A DNA stretch of 64,000 nucleotides from Bacteroidales bacterium (GCA_023229505.1 JALNZD010000008.1:1-64000); one strand, 5' to 3'; positions 8,959 to 18,976 are shown, counted from the stretch's first letter. The notes: generated from the sequence alone by a model not told the origin. Translations and numbers: made by a program.

Positions 8959-10080
8959 ATGAAATTCATTGTATCAAGTTCGGTTTTACTGAGGAACCTG
9001 TCGGCCCTGAGCGGGGTGATCAGCTCTTCCAATACATTGCCAATCCTGGATGATTTCCTGTTTGAGCTTAGGGAGGAGCAGCTTTTTGTAACAGCATCAG
9101 ACCTGGAAACAACCATGACTGTTTCCATTCCGCTGACCAAGGCTGAAGAATCAGGTGCAGTGACCATACCGGCAAAAATATTGCTTGATACACTTAAAAC
9201 ATTTTACGATATCCCGGTAATCTTTACGATCAACCCCGAATCCCTGCTGGTTGAAATTTCTGCAGGTGAAGGTAAGTACAAGATGAGCGGTCACAGCAGC
9301 GACGAATTCCCGCAATCCCCGGCTCTTGATGGCACTTCCAAACTGACTGTAAGCGCGGGAGTGCTTGTCGATGCCATTAATAAGACAATTTTTGCCACCG
9401 GCAGCGATGAATTGCGACCTGTCATGTCCGGCGTATATTGTGAACTCTCTCCTGATTATCTCACTTTTGTGGCTACCGATGCGCATAAACTTGTGAGGTA
9501 CAGGAGAAAAGACGCACACTCAGACCAGGTGACGTCCTTTATCCTGCCAAAAAAACCTTTGAACCAGCTTAAAGGTATCCTTGCGAATAAGGAATTTGAT
9601 GTGAATATCGAATATTCCCAGACTAATTCTTTGTTTACATTCGAAAATTTCAGGCTGATCTGCCGCCTGATCGACGGGAAGTACCCGAATTATGATGCAG
9701 TCATTCCGACGAACAACCCAAATGTCCTTACTGTTGATCGTGGCCAGCTGCTGAATTCAATCAAGCGCGTGGCTTTGTTTGCCAATCAATCAACCCACCA
9801 GATCCGCTTCCGCCTCTCCGGCAAAGAACTGGTCCTGTCAGCAGAAGATATCGACTTCGCCAATGAAGCCAAGGAACGGCTGACTTGCAGCTATGAGGGT
9901 GATGATATGGAAATTGGCTTTAATTCCCGCTTCCTGCAGGATATGATCCTCAATGTCACTACCGAACAGGTAAAGTTTGAAATGTCAGCCCCGAACCGGG
10001 CAGGTCTGATTTTACCCATCGACAATGAGAATAAAGATGAGGAGATCCTCATGCTCGTCATGCCGGTTATGTTGAATTGA
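8959..10080 (+). CDS. dnaN: DNA polymerase III sliding clamp (beta subunit)
   Basis: The 373-residue protein matches the three-domain beta clamp that tethers the replicative polymerase to DNA. Typical segments include 'NTLPILDDFLFE', 'IPAKILLDTLKT', 'SDELRPVMSGVYCE', 'LIDGKYPNYDAVIP' and a C-terminal 'LVMPVMLN'. It stands apart from dnaA, as is common in this phylum. A 101-bp A/T-rich gap separates it from plsY. Confidence 0.97.
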   Translation: MKFIVSSSVLLRNLSALSGVISSSNTLPILDDFLFELREEQLFVTASDLETTMTVSIPLTKAEESGAVTIPAKILLDTLKTFYDIPVIFTINPESLLVEISAGEGKYKMSGHSSDEFPQSPALDGTSKLTVSAGVLVDAINKTIFATGSDELRPVMSGVYCELSPDYLTFVATDAHKLVRYRRKDAHSDQVTSFILPKKPLNQLKGILANKEFDVNIEYSQTNSLFTFENFRLICRLIDGKYPNYDAVIPTNNPNVLTVDRGQLLNSIKRVALFANQSTHQIRFRLSGKELVLSAEDIDFANEAKERLTCSYEGDDMEIGFNSRFLQDMILNVTTEQVKFEMSAPNRAGLILPIDNENKDEEILMLVMPVMLN

Positions 10081-10126
10081 GGAAGTCAGAAGACAGAAAA
10101 CAGAAGAAATGACAATGAAAAACTGT

Positions 10127-10156
10127 TGTAGAGCCGTTGCATGAAACGGCCCTACA
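10127..10156. terminator. Imperfect 30-bp palindrome downstream of dnaN
   Basis: TGTAGAGCCGTT at the left pairs with AACGGCCCTACA at the right around a short loop. It lies about 47 bp after the dnaN stop and can form a strong hairpin without a clear T-run. It is preceded by AAGACAG-type words (10083-10111) and followed by CTTTGCGCCCTTTG-type words. A terminator or REP-like role is inferred. A related perfect palindrome lies at 21176-21205. Confidence 0.45.
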
Positions 10157-10283
10157 AAGACGAGAGCGCGAAGTGCTGACTTTGCGCCCTTTGTGTTTTT
10201 CTTTATACCCTTTGCGTGAAAAAAATATATCATGATTCAACATTATTGAAAGTTGATTGTTAAGAATAAAAAAAACTAAAACT

Positions 10284-10643
10284 ATGATCCAAAATAACTT
10301 CATTCCTGAATTGTACCGTGCAATAGATGCAAAGGATGCAAATAAACTGGTCAGCAATATAACCGAAGATTCAATATTCAGATTTGCCAATATTCCGGCA
10401 GTTGAAGGAAAAGAGAATATCACCGCATTTCTCACCGGATTCTTTCAATCAATAAAAGCCATCCGTCATTCAGACCTTGAATACTGGAATGCGGTGGATG
10501 TGTGGTTTGTTACAGGCTATGTCAATTACACCCGTTTCGATGATTCCGTCCTTAAAGTGCCTTTTGCTGTTTTATTAAAGATGAAAGCCGATCTTATCAG
10601 GGAATTCCTGATTTTCGTGGATAATTCGGAGTTGTATAAGTGA
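10284..10643 (+). CDS. SnoaL/NTF2-like small protein
   Basis: This 119-residue protein resembles NTF2-like (SnoaL) cone-fold proteins: an N-terminal helix with 'YRAIDAKDANKLVSNITEDS', a central 'VEGKENITAFLTGFFQSI', and C-terminal beta strands ending 'IREFLIFVDNSELY'. The fold is used by small-molecule isomerases and binding proteins; the substrate cannot be told. The ATG at 10284 is preferred over an in-frame TTG at 10257. The gene is convergent with the PPDK regulator and ends at the edge of a repeat hairpin. Confidence 0.75.
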   Translation: MIQNNFIPELYRAIDAKDANKLVSNITEDSIFRFANIPAVEGKENITAFLTGFFQSIKAIRHSDLEYWNAVDVWFVTGYVNYTRFDDSVLKVPFAVLLKMKADLIREFLIFVDNSELYK

Positions 10644-10766
10644 GAAGACAGAAGACAGAAGACAGAAGATTGTTAAATTGCTAAAGCATTGACTGTTGAC
10701 CGCCAACCGCCAACCGCTCTACTATTCGTTTTCTTCTGTCTCCTGTCTTCTGTCTTCTGACTTCTT
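10643..10766. repeat. AAGACAG word repeat forming an inverted repeat between convergent genes
   Basis: At 10643-10669 three to four AAGACAG words run in plus orientation. At about 10731-10766 their complement (CTTCTGTC words) follows, with about 60 bp between, including GACCGCCAACCGC-type words at 10690-10718. The arms pair almost perfectly over about 25 bp, giving a possible bidirectional terminator. The right arm lies inside the last codons of the minus-strand PPDK regulator. Confidence 0.7.
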
Positions 10767-11555
10767 AGGCATTAATGCAATAATTTCAGATGCAATCTCC
10801 TCAATAGCTTTGCTGGTAACATTGATCCTTTGCCATTTGGGCTGGCTGGAAAAGATTTGTGAAGCATACAGGCATTCCCTCTTGACGTAATCCAGGTTGG
10901 CATACTCACTGGTTGTTCCGCCCAGTCTTTCCTGGCGGGCTTTCCGCAACTGGGTTAACCGATTCGGGTAAGTGCTCAGGCAAAAAACCTTATCGGGCGG
11001 AATCTGGTAAATGATTTCCGGCATTGGGATGCCCAGCACAATAGGCACATTGGCGACAAACCACTGCTTAAACGCAAGGAATATACTTAACGGGGTTTTA
11101 AAGGTACGGCTGACACCCAGCAGGACGATTTCCGCTTTTTTAAGTTCTTCGACCCGTTTGCCATCATCATGGTTGAAGGCAAACTGCATGGTCTCTATCC
11201 GCCTGAAATAAGACTCGTTAATTACCCTGAAAAGTCCAGGCTGTTCGCTGGGATTAACTGAAAACTGATCCGACATCCTGTCTAGCAATGGGCCCATCAG
11301 GTCGATAGTTTCCACATCGTGTAGCCTTGCAACCCGGAAAAGCTCCTCCCTGAGCTTATCACTGACGAGGGTATGAACGATGAAGGCTCTCATCCCGATG
11401 GCCTGCTGAACAAGCTGCTGGATTTGTAAATTGGTGCGGATATCGCTAAACCGGAGGATCTCAATGTCCTGATCGGGAAACTGCGTCATGGCAGCTCTGA
11501 CAGCCTGTTCTGCCGTCCGCCCCGTACCATCTGATGCCACAAAAATTTGGTGCAT
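10722..11555 (-). CDS. Pyruvate, phosphate dikinase regulatory protein (DUF299)
   Basis: This bifunctional kinase/phosphorylase switches PPDK off and on through an active-site threonine, using ADP as phosphate donor. Motifs include the N-terminal 'VASDGTGRTAEQ' and the P-loop-like 'GVSRTFKTPLS' at about 149-159. Its probable target, ppdK, lies 3 kb away on the same strand. The ATG at 11555 follows the stop of the upstream gene by 2 bp; a GTG at 11561 would give a 4-bp overlap and two extra residues. The last 12 to 14 residues (KKSEDRRQETEENE) are encoded by an AAGACAG word repeat and are probably not part of the conserved fold. A PEP synthetase regulator is the alternative, but ppdK is the enzyme present here. 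Confidence 0.88.
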   Translation of the reverse strand: MHQIFVASDGTGRTAEQAVRAAMTQFPDQDIEILRFSDIRTNLQIQQLVQQAIGMRAFIVHTLVSDKLREELFRVARLHDVETIDLMGPLLDRMSDQFSVNPSEQPGLFRVINESYFRRIETMQFAFNHDDGKRVEELKKAEIVLLGVSRTFKTPLSIFLAFKQWFVANVPIVLGIPMPEIIYQIPPDKVFCLSTYPNRLTQLRKARQERLGGTTSEYANLDYVKRECLYASQIFSSQPKWQRINVTSKAIEEIASEIIALMPKKSEDRRQETEENE

Positions 11556-11557
11556 TA

Positions 11558-12685
11558 TCACTGTTTTACTACCAGCAATTTGGAGGTAAAAAATCCTTCC
11601 TTCGTAATTACTTTGATGATATAAATAGAACTGTTTAGGTGTGATATATCCAGGTCAATTCGTTCATCACCCACTATTTCTTCCATTACTGCACTTCCGT
11701 GGCTGTCGATCAATGAAATTGAATTAATCTTTCCTCTGGCAGATTCTATGGATACATGATCTGATGCGGGATTTGGAAAGACTTTGATTTTATTATTCTG
11801 AATAATCTCCGGAGTATTTACAAGTGAGATATGAAGCGTATCGGAAGGCATTGATTCCCCATCTTCATAAACACAGGTTACATAATAATAAAGGTAGCAG
11901 GGACCAAGATCATGAATGTAATCATGATAAATGGTATCAAATAAATGGCCTTCATGGATTCTTTCATAAGGGAGATTATCAATAGCCCTGTAAACATTAA
12001 ACACGGGATAAATGATTGAGTCATTCGGTGTTTCCAGGTATGCTCCTAAATTCCATGGCCAACGAAAATCGGGGTTAATTTCAGTCAATGTTTGCCAGTA
12101 TCCATAATAATAAATCTTAATCATATTTCCATACCCGTCAATAACAGGAGAATTTCCTACCGCCAGGGGGTATCCAGGCCCCAGATCGCTGACCCATAGT
12201 CCCACCCAGAGTTCTTTTGAAATGTCCAGCAGAATGGGTGCAAATTCCATTGTATCGAAAACATAGTAAACCAGGTTCTCTTCCAATGGATAATTTAATA
12301 ATGTGTCAAATATTTCACCTTCCTTCTGGTATACTCTAAGTGCATGATCTAATGCAGATTCCCTTAAAACATATCTGATTTTCGAAATATAAAGGGAATC
12401 ATACAGGTTGAAATGATTGGCATCCCATCTTATGGCAACTTCTACCGGACATCCGGGACACGATCCTATTGCATCTCCACCATAAATCCCCCGGTCATAA
12501 TCATACCATCGGTCAACAGGTGATGGAATCCAACCAGAAGGTGGTGTCCACATCAAATCCACCTGATTGGGCAAATGATCAGAACCATTGCGCACATTGG
12601 AAGGAGATTGGTAGGTTGTATCCTGGGCGAATAATGTGAAGTTAAATAAACAAAGAGCCGATAAACTGATAATGAAACATTTCAT
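11558..12685 (-). CDS. Secreted protein with type IX secretion C-terminal sorting domain
   Basis: The 375-residue protein has a Sec signal peptide (about 1-20, ending 'FTLFAQ'), a central beta-rich region with 'GDAIGSCPGCPVEVAIRWD', and a fibronectin-like stretch near 225-290. The C-terminal sorting domain of about 75 residues starts at 'KVFPNPASDHVSIE' and ends 'GFFTSKLLVVKQ', the usual T9SS type A form. It is therefore expected to cross the outer membrane and be attached or released at the surface. No catalytic motif is seen. It sits between pckA and the PPDK regulator on the same strand. A CAAATATA at 12703-12710 is a possible minus-strand -7 element. Confidence 0.8.
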   Translation of the reverse strand: MKCFIISLSALCLFNFTLFAQDTTYQSPSNVRNGSDHLPNQVDLMWTPPSGWIPSPVDRWYDYDRGIYGGDAIGSCPGCPVEVAIRWDANHFNLYDSLYISKIRYVLRESALDHALRVYQKEGEIFDTLLNYPLEENLVYYVFDTMEFAPILLDISKELWVGLWVSDLGPGYPLAVGNSPVIDGYGNMIKIYYYGYWQTLTEINPDFRWPWNLGAYLETPNDSIIYPVFNVYRAIDNLPYERIHEGHLFDTIYHDYIHDLGPCYLYYYVTCVYEDGESMPSDTLHISLVNTPEIIQNNKIKVFPNPASDHVSIESARGKINSISLIDSHGSAVMEEIVGDERIDLDISHLNSSIYIIKVITKEGFFTSKLLVVKQ

Positions 12686-12993
12686 CGCTGTGTAGTTTAC
12701 CCCAAATATACTAAAATGTTAGATTATTAATAGAATATTTTTCGGATATCGGATGATTGTTTATTTGGTTGCTTAAATGAAAAATCGTCCATGACTTTCC
12801 CACCCCTGCCCCTCCCTATGATATTGACCAACAAATAGATACATTAATAAAGGGAGGGGTTATTCATGGTGATTTCTTTCTACCCTGGATTTCATCCAGG
12901 GCTACTTTCATTGCACTCCTCGGAGTGCGCTATTGATCGTCGACTGCCGATGCGCTAACCGCCGACCATCGACTGCGAACTGGGAACTGCGAA
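12686..12993. other. Intergenic region with nested hairpins and word repeats
   Basis: No gene is seen in this 308-bp gap. It holds an inverted repeat CCCCTCCCT (12809-12817) with AGGGAGGGG (12851-12859), two tight hairpins (CCCTGGATTTCATCCAGGG at 12883-12901 and GCACTCCTCGGAGTGC at 12913-12928), and GTCGACTGCCGATGCGC-type heptamer words at about 12940-12996 that touch the pckA stop codon. One of the hairpins may terminate pckA. Confidence 0.7.
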
Positions 12994-14628
12994 CTAAACC
13001 TGCGGTCCTGCAGCCACCAGCCTCTTCCCCTGCTCGTTATCAGTATATTGATTGAAATTCTTAATAAACAAAGCACCTAATTCACGGGCTTTTTTGTACC
13101 ACTCTTCAGGATCAGCGTAAGTATCTCTCGGATCAAGAATACCAGGATCGACGTCATGCAAGGCAATGGGTACTTTCAGGTTGAAGATCGGGATCGTCTT
13201 GGTTTTGGCTTTATTTATCGAACCGTCAAGAATTGCATCGATAATCCGCCGGGTATCTTTGATCGAAATACGTTTTCCTGTGCCATTCCAGCCGGTATTG
13301 ACCAGGAATGCCTCTGCACCGTTGGCTTCCATCCGTTTTACAAGCTCTTCGCCATATTTAGTCGGATGTAATAACAGGAAAGCAGCCCCAAAACAGGCTG
13401 AGAAAGTTGGCTGGGGTGTTGTTACACCTCTTTCGGTACCGGCAAGCTTTGCCGTGAATCCTGAAAGGAAATGATATTGAGTCTGATCAGGTGTGAGTCT
13501 GGATACCGGTGGCATAACACCATATGCATCGGCAGTCAGGAAGATGACTTTTTTTGCCGGACCGGCTTTGGAAACCGGTTTGACGATATTATCAATATGA
13601 TAGATAGGGTAGGAGACACGTGTATTCTGCGTAACTGACCCATCATTGAAATCAATTTTTCCATTCTTGTTAACAGTGACATTCTCAAGCAACGCATCTC
13701 TTTTAATGGCATGGTAAATATCAGGCTCACTCTCCTTATCAAGGTTAATGCATTTGGCATAACATCCTCCTTCAAAATTGAAGATGCCTTCATCATCCCA
13801 GCCGTGTTCATCATCACCGATTAATGCACGTTTTGGGTCGGTGGAAAGGGTAGTTTTTCCCGTTCCCGACAGGCCGAAAAATATCGCTGTATCTCCGTCT
13901 TTGCCGACGTTTGCAGAACAGTGCATGGCTGCAATTCCTTTGAGAGGCAGGTAATAATTCATGATGGAGAAGATGCCTTTTTTCATTTCCCCGCCATACC
14001 AGCTTCCGCCAATTACGGCTTTTCCCTCTGTCAGGTTGAAGATGACGAATACTTCCGAGTTAAGCGGAACACCGTCAGTCCGCTTCATGTTTTGCCATTC
14101 AAAGTTGACAGTTTTGGCAGCATTCAGTACGACAAAATCCGGTTTGAAAGATTCAAGTTCCGCATCTGAAGGACGAATGAACATATTCTTTATAAAATGT
14201 GCCTGCCATGCAACCTCCATAATAAACCGGATATTGATGCGGGTATCCTTGTTGGTACCGGCAAAACCATCTACAACATATAACTTTTTGCCGGATAATT
14301 GATTGGCGCCAAGGTCATAGCAGTGATTCCATACAGTATGGTCAACCGGTTTGTTATCAGAGCGGTTGGTCGGGGCAGCCCACCAAACCGTCTCTTTTGA
14401 CTTGTCATCAAGGACTATGTATTTGTCTTTCGGTGAACGGCCGGTAAAGATGCCGGTCATGACATTAACAGCCCCGAGTTCTGTGAGAACACCTTTCTCA
14501 TATCCATCCAAATCAGGGCTTAGCTCTTCTTCATACAAATAATCGAATGAAGGGTTATAAACTATTTCTATGACATCACGAATGCCGTATTTATTCAGAT
14601 CTTCCCTGATCTTCTCCTGATTAGCCAT
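12994..14628 (-). CDS. pckA: Phosphoenolpyruvate carboxykinase (ATP)
   Basis: The 544-residue enzyme converts oxaloacetate and ATP to PEP, CO2 and ADP, and in anaerobes often runs in the CO2-fixing direction. ATP-type signatures are present: '[14 protein letters not shown]', the P-loop '[11 protein letters not shown]', the metal-binding 'GDDEHGWDD', and 'PIYHIDNIV'. Length is normal for the ATP-dependent class. It lies 31 bp downstream of ppdK on the same strand, so the two PEP-forming or PEP-using enzymes are probably co-transcribed. Confidence 0.97.
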   Translation of the reverse strand: MANQEKIREDLNKYGIRDVIEIVYNPSFDYLYEEELSPDLDGYEKGVLTELGAVNVMTGIFTGRSPKDKYIVLDDKSKETVWWAAPTNRSDNKPVDHTVWNHCYDLGANQLSGKKLYVVDGFAGTNKDTRINIRFIMEVAWQAHFIKNMFIRPSDAELESFKPDFVVLNAAKTVNFEWQNMKRTDGVPLNSEVFVIFNLTEGKAVIGGSWYGGEMKKGIFSIMNYYLPLKGIAAMHCSANVGKDGDTAIFFGLSGTGKTTLSTDPKRALIGDDEHGWDDEGIFNFEGGCYAKCINLDKESEPDIYHAIKRDALLENVTVNKNGKIDFNDGSVTQNTRVSYPIYHIDNIVKPVSKAGPAKKVIFLTADAYGVMPPVSRLTPDQTQYHFLSGFTAKLAGTERGVTTPQPTFSACFGAAFLLLHPTKYGEELVKRMEANGAEAFLVNTGWNGTGKRISIKDTRRIIDAILDGSINKAKTKTIPIFNLKVPIALHDVDPGILDPRDTYADPEEWYKKARELGALFIKNFNQYTDNEQGKRLVAAGPQV

Positions 14629-14659
14629 AATGAAGTAATTTGAGATTTATTATCCGGAT

Positions 14660-17461
14660 TTATGATTTGGACTTTTTGCCTTTTTTCTTTGATTTTTTCT
14701 CTGAAAGTTTTACTTCTTTCAAAGCCTTTTTACTGATTTTTTTTCGGATGACGGCCTGCGCTGCAGCTAACCTTGCGATTGGCACCCTGTATGGCGAGCA
14801 GGAAACATAGTCGAACTTCAAAGAGTTGCAAAACTCCACCGAAGAAGGTTCACCGCCATGTTCACCACAAATGCCTATCTTGATATGCGGTCTGGTCTTC
14901 CTGCCTTTTTTTACGGCTATCTTCATGAGTTTGCCAACTCCTTCCTGGTCTAAAACCTGAAAAGGATCAAACTTCAGGATGCCTTTCTTCAGATATACAG
15001 GCAGGAATTTTCCGGCATCATCCCTTGAATAGCCGAAGGTCATCTGGGTTAGGTCGTTGGTGCCAAAAGAGAAAAATTCGGCCGATTGAGCAATTTCATC
15101 GGCTGTAATGGCAGCACGGGGAACTTCGATCATAGTACCCACCAGGTAATCGATACGATCTTTACGCTCGGCAAACACCTTCTCTGCTGTATTCCTGACA
15201 ATATCTTCCTGCATTTTCATCTCCTTGAGGGTCCCGGTAAGCGGGATCATGATCTCAGGCAATGCAATAACACCTCGTTTCTTCAGGTTCAGGGCAGCTT
15301 CGATGATAGCCCTGGCCTGCATCTCGGAGATCTCAGGGTATGTGTTCCCTAAACGGCAGCCACGGTGACCCAGCATCGGGTTCATTTCATGGAGTTCTTC
15401 GACTTTTTGCCTGATCTTTTTAGCAGTAACGCCCATCTGCTTTGCCATTTCCTTCTGATTCTCTTCTTCATGCGGAACGAATTCGTGCAGGGGAGGATCG
15501 AGGAGGCGGATAGTAACAGGAAGTTCGTGCATGGCTTCGAGAATACCTTCAAAATCGCTGCGCTGGATGGGTAACAGTTTGTCCAGGGCTTTGCGACGGC
15601 CTTTTTCATCATCGGCCAGGATCATCTCGCGCATGGCGAGGATGCGGTCGCCTTCAAAGAACATGTGCTCCGTGCGGCAGAGGCCAATGCCTTTAGCACC
15701 GAAATTACGGGCGACAATGGCGTCATGAGGAGTATCGGCATTTGTCCTGACATGCATTTTGGCAAAGCGGTCTGCCAGTTCCATCAGTTCGCCGAAATCG
15801 CCGCTCATTTCCGCATCACGGGTCAATAATTTGCCTTCATAAAGCTCGCCTGTCGAGCCATTGAGCGAGATCCAGTCGCCTTCCTTGAATTCCCTCCCAT
15901 CGATGGTCATCGTACGGGCTTTGTAATCGATCTTGATGTTTCCTGCGCCAGAGACGCAGCATTTTCCCATTCCGCGTGCTACAACAGCAGCATGCGACGT
16001 CATTCCGCCACGGGCCGTCAGGATACCGTTGGCCACGTTCATCCCTTTCAAATCTTCCGGGGAAGTTTCAATACGGACAAGGATGGTGGATTTGCCCTGT
16101 GCAGCCCATGCCTCAGCATCATCGGCGAAGAAAACCATCTGGCCGGTAGCGGCACCGGGGGAAGCCGGTAAACCTTTAGCTAAAACGGCAGCTTTCTTCA
16201 TTGCATCGGCATCGAAAACCGGATGAAGCAATTCGTCGAGCTTGTTGGGCTCCACGCGCATTACAGCGGTCCTTACATCGATCATTTTTTCCTTAAGCAT
16301 GTCCATGGCGATTTTGACCATGGCGAAACCTGTGCGCTTGCCGTTACGTGTCTGCAGCAACCAGAGTTTGCCATTCTGGATGGTAAATTCAAGGTCCTGC
16401 ATATCTTTATAATGATCTTCAAGTTTTTGCTGGATCTTATCCAGTTCCTTGTAAATTCCGGGCATGGATTCTTCGAGGGAAGGATATTTTTCAGCACGGA
16501 TTTCTTCAGATATGTTAGCCAGTTTGGCCCAGCGCTGTGAGCCTTCTTTGGTGATTTGCTGAGGAGTCCGGATACCGGCAACCACATCTTCGCCCTGGGC
16601 ATTGATCAGGTACTCACCATTGAAAATGTTCTCACCGGTGCCGGCATCACGGGTAAAAGCAACACCGGTGGCGGAATTATCGCCCATATTGCCAAATACC
16701 ATGGCCTGGACACTCACGGCTGTTCCCCATTCTTCGGGGATATTATTCAGTTTGCGGTAATAAATAGCGCGTTCGTTCATCCAGCTGCTGAATACGGCAA
16801 CGATAGCACCCCAGAGCTGATCCCAGGGATTTGTCGGAAAGCTGTGGCCGGTTTTCTTCTTAACTGTAGCCTTAAATCTTTTTACCAGTTCCTTCAGGTT
16901 TTCAGCGGTCAAATCGGTATCATTTTCAATACTTTTTTCAACTTTGAGTTCTTCAATAATTTCTTCAAAAGGATCAACATCTTCTTTGGATGCCGGTTTA
17001 AGCCCGAGAACCACATCACCGTACATCTGGACGAAACGCCGGTATGAATCCCATGCGAACCGTTCATTTCCGGTCTTCTTGGCTAAACCTGCCACGGCCT
17101 TTTCATTCATGCCAAGGTTCAGGATAGTGTCCATCATGCCCGGCATCGATGCCCTTGAACCGGAACGGACGGAAAGCAGCAATGGATTTTGTATATCGCC
17201 AAACTTGCTTCCCATGATCTTTTCCAGGTATTTTACGCCTGCTTCTACTTCAGTGCGGATCATTTCAAGGGCTTTTTCCTTGCCTATTTTGTAATATTGT
17301 GTACAGACCTCAGTGGTAATCGTCATCCCCGGTGGAACCGGCACGCCGATCAGGTTCATTTCAGCTAAATTGGCCCCCTTGCCGCCCAGCAGGTCTTTCA
17401 TTCCGGCATTGCCTTCTGCCTGCTTATTTCCAAACGTGTAAACGTACTTGCGTTTAGCCAT
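14660..17461 (-). CDS. ppdK: Pyruvate, phosphate dikinase
   Basis: The 933-residue enzyme interconverts pyruvate, ATP and phosphate with PEP, AMP and PPi. In order it shows the ATP-grasp domain (from 'LLGGKGANLAEM'), the phosphohistidine domain with 'GGMTSHAAVVARGMGKCCVSG' split around the swivelling His, and the PEP/pyruvate barrel ending 'IGICGEHGGEPSSV'. The Thr two residues before the catalytic His in GGMTSHA is the residue modified by the regulatory protein encoded at 10722-11555. The last 25 or so residues are a Lys/Ser-rich tail (KKSKKKGKKSKS), which is unusual. A possible -7 element (TACCTTTG on the minus strand) lies at 17531-17538. Confidence 0.97.
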   Translation of the reverse strand: MAKRKYVYTFGNKQAEGNAGMKDLLGGKGANLAEMNLIGVPVPPGMTITTEVCTQYYKIGKEKALEMIRTEVEAGVKYLEKIMGSKFGDIQNPLLLSVRSGSRASMPGMMDTILNLGMNEKAVAGLAKKTGNERFAWDSYRRFVQMYGDVVLGLKPASKEDVDPFEEIIEELKVEKSIENDTDLTAENLKELVKRFKATVKKKTGHSFPTNPWDQLWGAIVAVFSSWMNERAIYYRKLNNIPEEWGTAVSVQAMVFGNMGDNSATGVAFTRDAGTGENIFNGEYLINAQGEDVVAGIRTPQQITKEGSQRWAKLANISEEIRAEKYPSLEESMPGIYKELDKIQQKLEDHYKDMQDLEFTIQNGKLWLLQTRNGKRTGFAMVKIAMDMLKEKMIDVRTAVMRVEPNKLDELLHPVFDADAMKKAAVLAKGLPASPGAATGQMVFFADDAEAWAAQGKSTILVRIETSPEDLKGMNVANGILTARGGMTSHAAVVARGMGKCCVSGAGNIKIDYKARTMTIDGREFKEGDWISLNGSTGELYEGKLLTRDAEMSGDFGELMELADRFAKMHVRTNADTPHDAIVARNFGAKGIGLCRTEHMFFEGDRILAMREMILADDEKGRRKALDKLLPIQRSDFEGILEAMHELPVTIRLLDPPLHEFVPHEEENQKEMAKQMGVTAKKIRQKVEELHEMNPMLGHRGCRLGNTYPEISEMQARAIIEAALNLKKRGVIALPEIMIPLTGTLKEMKMQEDIVRNTAEKVFAERKDRIDYLVGTMIEVPRAAITADEIAQSAEFFSFGTNDLTQMTFGYSRDDAGKFLPVYLKKGILKFDPFQVLDQEGVGKLMKIAVKKGRKTRPHIKIGICGEHGGEPSSVEFCNSLKFDYVSCSPYRVPIARLAAAQAVIRKKISKKALKEVKLSEKKSKKKGKKSKS

Positions 17462-17530
17462 GATATTTTTCTTTATTATTTGTAAATGAGTGATTTAGTG
17501 TTAAATTATCGGTAATTTTAAATAAAGATG

Positions 17531-17538
17531 CAAAGGTA
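17531..17538 (-). promoter_or_regulatory. Putative -7 element for ppdK-pckA
   Basis: On the minus strand this reads TACCTTTG, a full match to TAnnTTTG, about 70 nt before the ppdK ATG. The -33 TTTG is not evident at the expected spacing. Confidence 0.4.
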
Positions 17539-17665
17539 GGAAATTTCTGAAAGCTGAACGATTTTAAAACGAGGTGCTGTGAAAAAATAAACAATTCACC
17601 TCCTCCAGCTCCCCGAATTTTCATAAGTTTGTCACGCAATTTACAATTGACTGCCAAATAGAAAT

Positions 17666-18976
17666 ATGATGAAAAAAATCGGGATCCGTTACGAAGACAA
17701 ATACGTCATGGAACGCCGTGTGCCGCTTGTACCCGCCCACCTTAAAAAACTTATTGAAGAAGAAGGAGTGGAGTTTTTTGTTGAAACTTCTGCCAAGAGA
17801 GTCTATTCTGATGAAGAATATGAAGCTGTCGGTGCTAATGTCACCGATGACCTGAGCGATTGCCCTGTGATCTTTGGCGTGAAGGAAATCCCCATTGAGC
17901 GCCTGGAAGCTGATAAAACCTATATCTTTTTCTCCCACGTCATCAAAGGACAACCGCACAATATGTCCATGCTGAGACGGCTGATGGAACTCAACTGCAG
18001 TTTGATCGATTATGAGCGGGTAGTAGATGAGATGGGTAAAAGACTGATCTTTTTCGGGCGATATGCAGGCCTGGCAGGGATGATCAATTCACTATGGTCG
18101 CTTGGACAACGCCTGGAAGAATCGGGTATCATTACACCATTCCTTGATATCGCCCAGACACATAACTATCACTCCCTTGGCGAAGCTCGCAAAGTTGTAT
18201 CCAAAGTCGGCCAGAAGATTATCGAAAGGGGCCTTCCGCCGGAACTTAAGCCGGTCGTGATCGGGATTACGGGTTACGGGAATGTTTCCCAGGGAGTACA
18301 GGAAATCGCTTCACTGCTACCTGTAAAGGAAATCCTGCCCGATGAGTTGCTGTCATTACATAAGCATGCGCATCTTCCTGATAATATCATCTATAAAGTC
18401 GTTTTTAAGGAAGAACACCTCGTTGAACCTGTAAACCCGGAAGATAAATTCGAATTGCTTGACTATTATCAGCATCCTGAAAAATACAAGAGCCAGTTTG
18501 AAAAATATCTCCCTTACCTGACTGTACTTGTTAACTGCATTTATTGGGACCAGCGGTATCCCAGGCTTTTGACCAAAGATTTCACTGAGCAGTTATTTAA
18601 AGAAGGTGCACCAAAGCTAACTGTTGTCGGCGATATCACCTGTGACCCGGAAGGTTCGGTTGAAATTACGCACAAAGGCACGGAAATCGAGAATCCTGTT
18701 TTCGTGTATAATCCTTTTACCCGTGAGCCTTCTGACGGCTTTAAAGGGGAAGGGCTGCTTGTGATGGCGGTAGATATTCTGCCCAGTGAACTTCCCAGGG
18801 ATGCTTCCCGGTTTTTCAGTGATGTGCTCTGGCGCTACGTGGCCCCCATTGCAAAAGCCGATTTCGATCTGCCATTTTCAAAGATGCGCCTTCCCGGCCC
18901 GGTCCGTAAGGCAATGATCCTGTTCAAAGGCGAGTTTACACCGGATTATGAGTATTTGAAGAAGTTTTTAATTTAA
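17666..18976 (+). CDS. Lysine-ketoglutarate reductase-like protein (saccharopine-forming half)
   Basis: The 436-residue protein starts with an alanine-dehydrogenase/transhydrogenase-type N-terminal domain ('GIRYEDKYVMERRVPLVPAH', then 'VIFGVKEIPIERL'), followed by a nucleotide-binding part with 'VVIGITGYGNVSQGVQEI'. This matches the N-terminal half of the eukaryotic bifunctional aminoadipic semialdehyde synthase, which condenses lysine and 2-oxoglutarate to saccharopine. The next gene encodes the other half, 20 bp downstream, which supports the assignment. Codons 1 and 2 are both ATG; a -7-like TAAGTTTG lies at 17624-17631. An alanine dehydrogenase is the main alternative, but the pairing argues against it. 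Confidence 0.75.
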   Translation: MMKKIGIRYEDKYVMERRVPLVPAHLKKLIEEEGVEFFVETSAKRVYSDEEYEAVGANVTDDLSDCPVIFGVKEIPIERLEADKTYIFFSHVIKGQPHNMSMLRRLMELNCSLIDYERVVDEMGKRLIFFGRYAGLAGMINSLWSLGQRLEESGIITPFLDIAQTHNYHSLGEARKVVSKVGQKIIERGLPPELKPVVIGITGYGNVSQGVQEIASLLPVKEILPDELLSLHKHAHLPDNIIYKVVFKEEHLVEPVNPEDKFELLDYYQHPEKYKSQFEKYLPYLTVLVNCIYWDQRYPRLLTKDFTEQLFKEGAPKLTVVGDITCDPEGSVEITHKGTEIENPVFVYNPFTREPSDGFKGEGLLVMAVDILPSELPRDASRFFSDVLWRYVAPIAKADFDLPFSKMRLPGPVRKAMILFKGEFTPDYEYLKKFLI

